Assembly: GCA_963784165.1 (NCBI GenBank)
Contig: CAWAQI010000021.1
Coordinates: 186,001-250,000 of the forward strand
Length of the DNA stretch: 64,000 nt
Direction: 5' to 3'
Origin: Blastococcus_B sp963784165
Lineage (GTDB): Bacteria; Actinomycetota; Actinomycetes; Mycobacteriales; Geodermatophilaceae
Made by a program: the position numbers and the translations under genes. The stretch's first letter is position 1, and the number at the start of each line of letters is the position of its first letter. Positions 59,357 to 64,000 of the stretch are shown here, piece by piece. Below the pieces are notes generated by a model. It was not told the DNA's origin. It worked only from the letters and a program-made list of their open reading frames with translations, and searched no databases.

Positions 59357-60250
59357 TCAGGCGGCGGAGCGGGCTTCCTCGCCGTCGCGCAGGGAGCACA
59401 GCAGCGCGATGTCGCGCTTGTGGCCGTCCGACGGCGAGCCGTCGAGTTCGGACGGCGTCTCGACGACGACCGGCACCCCGGCCACCGACGGGTGGGCCAG
59501 CAGCTCCGCGAACGGCGCCACCCCGATCGAGCCCGCGCCGATCGTCGCGTGCCGGTCCCGCTTGGAGCCGCACTCGTCCAGCGAGTCGTTGGCGTGCACG
59601 AGCGCCAGCCGGCCCGGGCCGACGATGGCTTCCAAAGAGTCGAGGGTCGCCGTCATCCCGCCCGGCACCGACAGGTCGTGCCCGGCCGCCCAGGCGTGGC
59701 AGGTGTCGAAGCAGACGCCGACCAGCGGGTGGAAGTCCAGGGCCTCGAAGTACGGACCCAGGTCCTCGACCGTGGCGGCCAGCGCCTTGCCGCCACCCGC
59801 GGTCGGCTCGATCAGCAGCAGGGGGCCGTCGGCGGGGAGGGCGTCGAGCACCGGCAGCAGCCGCTCGCGGAGCTGGCGCAGCGCCGCCTCGTAGCGGTCC
59901 TCGCCGACGGCCGAGCCCGCGTGGACGACGACTCCGGAGGAGCCCAGCTGCGCGCCGCGGGCGAGGTTGTGCGCGATCGAGGCGATCGACTGGTCGACGG
60001 TCGCCTCGGTGGGGGAGCCGACGTTGACCAGGTACGGCGTGTGGATGAACGACGGGATGCCCCGCTCGGCGCAGCCGGCGGTGAACAGTGCGTCCTGCGT
60101 GGGATCGCCGGCGGACAGCTTCCAGCCGCGCGGGTTGCCGACGAACATCTGGACGGCCCGGGCGGCGACGGCGTCGGCGTAGGCGAGACCACCGCGAGCC
60201 AGGCCGCCCTTGAGCTGGAGCGTGGCGCCGATGGGTGACGGGTTCTGCAC
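59357..60250 (-). CDS. nfo: Deoxyribonuclease IV (endonuclease IV)
   Basis: 297 residues, TIM-barrel AP endonuclease with three zinc sites: VQMFVGNPRGWK, GIPSFIHTPYLVNVGSP (His), SSGVVVHAGSAVGED (His), LLIEPTAGGG (Glu), VGVCFDTCHAWAAGHD (Asp, His), ALVHANDSLDECGSKRDRHATIGAGSIG (His, Asp, His) and VVVETPSE (Glu). Cuts DNA 5' of abasic sites. GTG 60250 begins 11 bases after the kinase stop on the same strand, likely an operon with the kinase. All ligands present. Confidence 0.94.
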   Translation of the reverse strand: MQNPSPIGATLQLKGGLARGGLAYADAVAARAVQMFVGNPRGWKLSAGDPTQDALFTAGCAERGIPSFIHTPYLVNVGSPTEATVDQSIASIAHNLARGAQLGSSGVVVHAGSAVGEDRYEAALRQLRERLLPVLDALPADGPLLLIEPTAGGGKALAATVEDLGPYFEALDFHPLVGVCFDTCHAWAAGHDLSVPGGMTATLDSLEAIVGPGRLALVHANDSLDECGSKRDRHATIGAGSIGVAPFAELLAHPSVAGVPVVVETPSELDGSPSDGHKRDIALLCSLRDGEEARSAA

Positions 60251-60261
60251 GAAGGATCGGC

Positions 60262-62253
60262 CTACCAGAAGCTCAGGAGGATCTTGACGGTCGTGCCCTG
60301 CTCGACCTTCTCGCCGGCCTTCGGCGTCTGGCCGACGACGCGGTCGCCGGTGATCCACGACGACGCCTCGACCTGCAGCCCCGCCTCTTCCAGGATCCGC
60401 CGCGCCTCGTCCGAGCTCTTGCCCTGCACGTCGGGCACCCTGACCTCCGGCTTGCCCTCCGACACCTGGATGTCGACCGTGCTCTGGTAGGGCACCGGAC
60501 CGGCGTTCGGGTCGGGGCTGACGGCCATGACCTCGCCCTTGTCCACGTCGGCGCTGCGCCCGTCCTCGACCCGGTTCACGGTGAAGCCGAGCTGCTCGAG
60601 GTTCGCCGTCGCGGCCTCGGGGGTCTGGCCGATCACGTTGGGGATGGTCACCGGCTCGTGGCCCAGGCTGACGACCACGGTGACGACGGCGTCGCGCGCC
60701 AGCTGGGTGCCGGCCGGCGGGTCGAAGCCGATCACCAGCCCGGCGGCGACCTCGTTGTCGTACTGCTCGATCGTCGTGACCTGGATCGGCAGCGTCTCCT
60801 GCAGCCGCTCGACCACGGCTCCGGCCTCCTGGCCGGCCAGGTCCACGGGGACGACGAACCGCTCGGGCCCCTTGGAGACGACGACCTTCACGTCGGTGCC
60901 GCGGATCGCCTCGCCGTCGGTGGGGTCGGCCTCGATGACCGAGCCCGCGGGCACGGTCTCGCTCCACTCCTCGACGACGGGGTTCGGGTCGAGCCCCGCG
61001 GCCTGGAGCAGGTCGATCGCGGCCTCGCGGTCCTTGCCGACCAGGTCGGGCACGTCGGTCCAGCGGCCGGAGCCGAGCCACCACCCGATGGCGCCGATGG
61101 TGATCGCCATCAGCATCACGATCGCCACGACCAGGCGGGCCCGGCGGCGCCGGATGTGCTGCGGCACGCCGGGGCGGGTCCGCTCGACCGCGGGCTTGCG
61201 GCCGTTGACGTTCATCGTCGGGCCGGCGCCCATGACCGGGAGCTGGCTCGTGCGGCCGGCGCGATCGGTCCGGTGCTGGCCCAGGACGGCGGTCCCCGGG
61301 TCGCTGGGGTGCCGCGGGCGGGGCCGCGTCGGGCGGTTGGTGGGCCGCAGCGTGTCGGGTCCGGCGGTGCTGCGGCCGGTCGGCACGGGCACGACCTCGA
61401 TGCCGAGGTCCTTGCGCAGGTCGGCGAGCTCGGCGAGGAACGCGCCGGCGTCGACCGGACGGCCGCCGGGGTCGCGGCGCGTGGTGCGGGCGACCAGCTC
61501 GTCGACCTGCCACGGAACGCCCGGCACCTCCTCCGACGGCGCGGGGACGTCGTGGTGCACGTGCTGGTACGCGACCGCCAGCGGCGTGTCGCCGCCGTAG
61601 GGCGGGTGCCCGGTCAGCATCTCGTAGAGCACGATCCCGGCCGCGTAGATGTCCGACCGGGCGTCGGCCCGGCCGCGCTCGAGCTGCTCGGGGGAGAGGT
61701 AGGCGACGGTGCCGATCAGGACGCCGCCGGTCTGGCTGGTCTGACCGGTGCCGACGACGGCGCGCGCGAGGCCGAAGTCGGCGACCTTGACCACGCCGTC
61801 GACGCCGATCAGCACGTTCTCGGGCTTGATGTCGCGGTGCACGATGCCGGCCCGGTGCGCGGCGGTGAGGCCGGCCAGCACGGGCTCGAGGACGGCGAAC
61901 GCCTCGCCGACGGTCAGCCGGCCGCGCGCCGTCAGCAGGTCGCGCAGCGTCCGGCCGCGGACGAGCTCCATGACCAGGAACACCAGGCCCTGGTCGCTGC
62001 CCTGGTCGCTGACCGAGACGACGTTGGTGTGGCTGAGCATCGCCGCGGCCCGCGCCTCGCGGGTGAAGCGGTCGACGAACGTGGGGTCGTGGACGAGGTG
62101 GTCGGCCATGACCTTGACCGCGACGGTGCGGTGCAGCCGCAGGTCCGTGGCGGAGTACACCGTCGACATGCCACCGCGGGCGAGGCGCTCCTCGAGGCGG
62201 TAGCGGCCCTCGAGGACCACCCCCACCACGGGGTCGCTCACGACGGTGTCCAC
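60262..62253 (-). CDS. PASTA-domain Ser/Thr kinase (PknL-type)
   Basis: 663 residues. Kinase domain (about 16-275): ARGGMSTVYSA, Lys47 (VAVKVM), HRDIKPENVLIG (Asp about 139), VADFGLARAV and GTVAYLSPEQLERG, a full RD kinase. Then a Pro/Arg linker, one membrane helix (LVVAIVMLMAITIGAIGWWL, about 372-391) and four PASTA repeats (VPDLVGKDREAA, PVDLAGQEAG, IPNVIGQTPEAA, VPDVQGKSSDEA) ending at the C-terminus. PASTA domains bind muropeptides or lipid II outside. By position near aroG this corresponds to pknL, though M. tuberculosis PknL lacks PASTA. TACACT (62266-62261) lies 7 bases before GTG 62253. Confidence 0.94.
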   Translation of the reverse strand: MDTVVSDPVVGVVLEGRYRLEERLARGGMSTVYSATDLRLHRTVAVKVMADHLVHDPTFVDRFTREARAAAMLSHTNVVSVSDQGSDQGLVFLVMELVRGRTLRDLLTARGRLTVGEAFAVLEPVLAGLTAAHRAGIVHRDIKPENVLIGVDGVVKVADFGLARAVVGTGQTSQTGGVLIGTVAYLSPEQLERGRADARSDIYAAGIVLYEMLTGHPPYGGDTPLAVAYQHVHHDVPAPSEEVPGVPWQVDELVARTTRRDPGGRPVDAGAFLAELADLRKDLGIEVVPVPTGRSTAGPDTLRPTNRPTRPRPRHPSDPGTAVLGQHRTDRAGRTSQLPVMGAGPTMNVNGRKPAVERTRPGVPQHIRRRRARLVVAIVMLMAITIGAIGWWLGSGRWTDVPDLVGKDREAAIDLLQAAGLDPNPVVEEWSETVPAGSVIEADPTDGEAIRGTDVKVVVSKGPERFVVPVDLAGQEAGAVVERLQETLPIQVTTIEQYDNEVAAGLVIGFDPPAGTQLARDAVVTVVVSLGHEPVTIPNVIGQTPEAATANLEQLGFTVNRVEDGRSADVDKGEVMAVSPDPNAGPVPYQSTVDIQVSEGKPEVRVPDVQGKSSDEARRILEEAGLQVEASSWITGDRVVGQTPKAGEKVEQGTTVKILLSFW

Positions 62254-62355
62254 CCGGATGAGTGTAGGAGCGGAACCCGCCAGGATCGGCCAACCACGCG
62301 CTGGAGGGGGCGGCCGGGACACCTGGTGCGAATGGTCCCCGGCCGCCGAGTCCGT

Positions 62356-62415
62356 CTGGCCCCGTCCCGGGGCCCGCCCTGAGCCTGCGAAGGGTGGGGA
62401 GGACGGGGTCCTTTC
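62356..62415 (-). repeat. Palindromic repeat, copy 7
   Basis: On the minus strand: AAGAAAGGACCCCGTCCTCC, CCACCCTTCGCAGGCTCAGG, GCGGGCCCCGGGACGGGGCC. Arms GGACCCCGTCC / GGACGGGGCC pair. Begins right after the glyA TGA. Confidence 0.85.
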
Positions 62416-62416
62416 T

Positions 62417-63892
62417 TCAGCCGAGATCGAGACCCGGGTACAGCGGGTGACCGGCGAGCAGCTCGGCGCAGGCGGCACGCGTGCGGTCCGCCAGGCCCTC
62501 GGTGGTCGTGAACTTCGCCCGGGACGGCTCGCCGGACGACGTCGTCGTCGGCGTGGTCGCGCCCAGGACCTCGGCGATCAGCTCGGCGATGCGGTCGAAC
62601 TCGGCGGCACCCAGGCCGCGGGTGGTCAGCGCCGGGGTGCCCATCCGGACGCCGGAGGTGTACCAGGCGCCGTTCGGGTCGGCCGGGACGGCGTTGCGGT
62701 TGGTGACGATGCCGGCGTCCAGCAGCGCCGACTCCGCCTGCCGGCCGGTCAGCCCGAAGCTGCTGACGTCCAGGAGGACGAGGTGGTTGTCGGTGCCGCC
62801 GGTGACCAGGTTCACACCGCGCTTGGTCAGCCCCTCGGCCAGGGCGACGGCGTTGTCGACGATCGCCTGCGCGTAGCCGGCGAAGGCGGGCTGCCGGGCC
62901 TCGGCGAAGGCGATCGCCTTGGCGGCCATCACGTGCGGCAGCGGGCCACCGAGGACCATCGGGCAGCCCCGGTCGACCGAGTCGGCGAACTCCGGCTGGG
63001 CCAGGACGAACCCGCCCCGCGGGCCACGCAGCGACTTGTGGCTGGTGCTCGTGACCACGTGCGCGTGCGGCACCGGGTCGAAGTCGCCGGTGAAGACCTT
63101 GCCCGCCACCAGCCCGGCGAAGTGCGCCATGTCGACGACGAGCGTGGCGCCGACCTCGTCGGCGATCTCGCGCATCGCGGCGAAGTCGACCCGCCGGGGG
63201 TAGGCGGAGTAGCCGGCCATCAGGATCAGCGGGCGGAACTCCTTGGCCCGCGCGCGGACGGCGGCGTAGTCGAGCATGCCCGTCGAGGGATCGGTGCCGT
63301 ACGAGGACTGCTCGAACATCTTGCCGCTGATGTTGGGCCGGAAACCGTGCGTGAGGTGGCCACCGGCGTCGAGGGACATGCCGAGCATCCGCTGGTCGCC
63401 GAGGGCCCGGCGCAGGGTGGCCCAGTCGGACTCGGAGAGGTCGTTGACGTGCCGGACGCCGGCCTCCTGCAGCGCGGGCAGCTCCACCTTCTGCGCCAGC
63501 ACCGCCCAGAAGGCGACCAGGTTGGCGTCGATGCCCGAGTGCGGCTGGACGTAGGCGTACGGGGCGCCGAACAGCTCGCGGGCGTGCTCGGCGGCGACCG
63601 ACTCGACCGTGTCGACGTTCTGGCAGCCCGCGTAGAACCGGTGGCCCACGGTGCCCTCGGCGTACTTGTCGCTCAGCCAGTTGCCCATGGCGAGCAGCAC
63701 GGCGGGGCTCGCGTAGTTCTCGCTGGCGATGAGCTTCAGCGACTCCCGCTGGTCGGTCAGCTCCTGGCCGATGGCCGCGGCGATCCGCGGCTCGACCGAG
63801 GCGATGACCTGCAGCGCGCTGCGGTACGCGGACGAGGCGGCGGCACCGTCGAAGGCGGGGGTGACGGCGGGGGCGGGCGAGAGATCGGTCAT
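62417..63892 (-). CDS. glyA: Serine hydroxymethyltransferase
   Basis: Serine and tetrahydrofolate to glycine and methylene-tetrahydrofolate. 491 residues, the longer actinobacterial form: ESLKLIASENYASPAVL, DKYAEGTVGHRFYAGCQNVD, QPHSGIDANLVAFWA, VVDMAHFAGLVA, VTSTSHKSLRGPRGGFVL (PLP Lys) and NRNAVPADPNGAWYTSGVRMGTPALTTRG. All family motifs are intact. ATG 63892 with CAGGAG upstream. Its leader holds a ZTP riboswitch, so expression should rise when the folate one-carbon pool runs low. Confidence 0.95.
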   Translation of the reverse strand: MTDLSPAPAVTPAFDGAAASSAYRSALQVIASVEPRIAAAIGQELTDQRESLKLIASENYASPAVLLAMGNWLSDKYAEGTVGHRFYAGCQNVDTVESVAAEHARELFGAPYAYVQPHSGIDANLVAFWAVLAQKVELPALQEAGVRHVNDLSESDWATLRRALGDQRMLGMSLDAGGHLTHGFRPNISGKMFEQSSYGTDPSTGMLDYAAVRARAKEFRPLILMAGYSAYPRRVDFAAMREIADEVGATLVVDMAHFAGLVAGKVFTGDFDPVPHAHVVTSTSHKSLRGPRGGFVLAQPEFADSVDRGCPMVLGGPLPHVMAAKAIAFAEARQPAFAGYAQAIVDNAVALAEGLTKRGVNLVTGGTDNHLVLLDVSSFGLTGRQAESALLDAGIVTNRNAVPADPNGAWYTSGVRMGTPALTTRGLGAAEFDRIAELIAEVLGATTPTTTSSGEPSRAKFTTTEGLADRTRAACAELLAGHPLYPGLDLG

Positions 63893-63920
63893 CAGGGCTC
63901 CTGCACGAGGGGTCGGCGGG

Positions 63921-63994
63921 GTGCCCAGGCGCACGGCGGGTACCCGGCAGGCCGCTCCCCGGTGGTGATCCACCTGATGCGCCAGTCACGGCCC
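63921..63994 (-). promoter_or_regulatory. ZTP/ZMP riboswitch (pfl motif) of glyA
   Basis: Minus strand: GGCCGTGACTGGCGCATCAG, GTGGATCACCACCGGGGAGC, GGCCTGCC, then GCGCCTGGGCAC. These are the pfl consensus parts: CGTGACTGGCG, the GGTGGa-n-CACCGGGGAGCGGCC hairpin, and the downstream CGCCTGGGCA pseudoknot strand. Ends about 28 bases before the glyA ATG, close to the RBS, so translation control is plausible. The 5' edge may run past the window end. Confidence 0.9.
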
Positions 63995-64000
63995 CGGGGA

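Overview
The window is high-GC (about 72-75% by eye) with dense, often overlapping genes, GTG/TTG starts, TAnnnT -10 boxes that sit 6-8 nt before the start codon, a DUF3043/DUF3817/DUF4235/DUF3618 gene set, F420- and mycothiol-type protein families and the qcrCAB-ctaCEF supercomplex genes. All of this points to an actinobacterium. The general look (interspersed GC-rich palindromes after stop codons, the gene complement) suggests Geodermatophilaceae or a close relative, but this is an inference.

Layout. 1-9.1 kb: 3' end of leuS; lipB with an F420/PPOX-family gene; a dipeptidase-E-like peptidase; a membrane Ser/Thr kinase; a TIGR01777 epimerase; sucB and lpd (2-oxo-acid dehydrogenase E2 and E3, with lipB supplying lipoyl groups). 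9.1-17.3 kb: pepA/gcvT divergent pair, YihY, a three-gene envelope cassette (holin-DUF3618-DUF4235), an aldo/keto reductase, DUF3043, erpA. 17.3-26.3 kb: asnB, two small membrane proteins and the respiratory block ctaC-ctaF and ctaE-qcrC-qcrA-qcrB. 26.3-36.2 kb: trpD, a stand-alone Lrp sensor domain, a DnaQ-UvrC fusion, two NlpC/P60 cell-wall hydrolases (the second under a c-di-AMP riboswitch), an M48 protease and a PimB-like mannosyltransferase. 36.2-44.9 kb: FadD15-like ligase, an SRPBCC/ArsA-like/CxxC gene set, ROK glucokinase, a TIGR00300 protein, and a PlsC-type acyltransferase. 56-64 kb: pfk, class II DAHP synthase, threonine aldolase, endonuclease IV, a PASTA kinase and glyA under a ZTP riboswitch.

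Much of the order follows Mycobacterium tuberculosis Rv2217 to Rv2176 (lipB, epimerase, dlaT, pepB, gcvT, erpA, asnB, ctaC, qcrBAC, ctaE, trpD, Rv2191, ripC, pimB, fadD15, Rv2185c-Rv2182c, Rv2179c, aroG, pknL). Against that backbone, 44.9-52.2 kb looks accessory: a MerR operon with a textbook 19-bp-spacer promoter, a Baeyer-Villiger monooxygenase/hydrolase/TetR operon facing an SDR gene across twin operators, glpK and a methyltransferase. A second accessory patch (thioesterase, DinB, acetyltransferases, NmrA) lies at 52.8-55.8 kb.

Two things stand out. First, a family of about 60-bp palindromic elements (seven copies, one partial) sits mostly directly after stop codons, but one copy is translated in frame inside the F420/PPOX gene and a half copy breaks a PaaI thioesterase gene. 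Second, single-base indels break reading frames in at least seven other genes, including essential-type genes (qcrB, lipB), and glpK carries a compensating pair. This looks more like draft-sequence error than biology, so the 'pseudogene' labels for those genes are provisional. No tRNA, rRNA, CRISPR array, insertion sequence or prophage was recognised.
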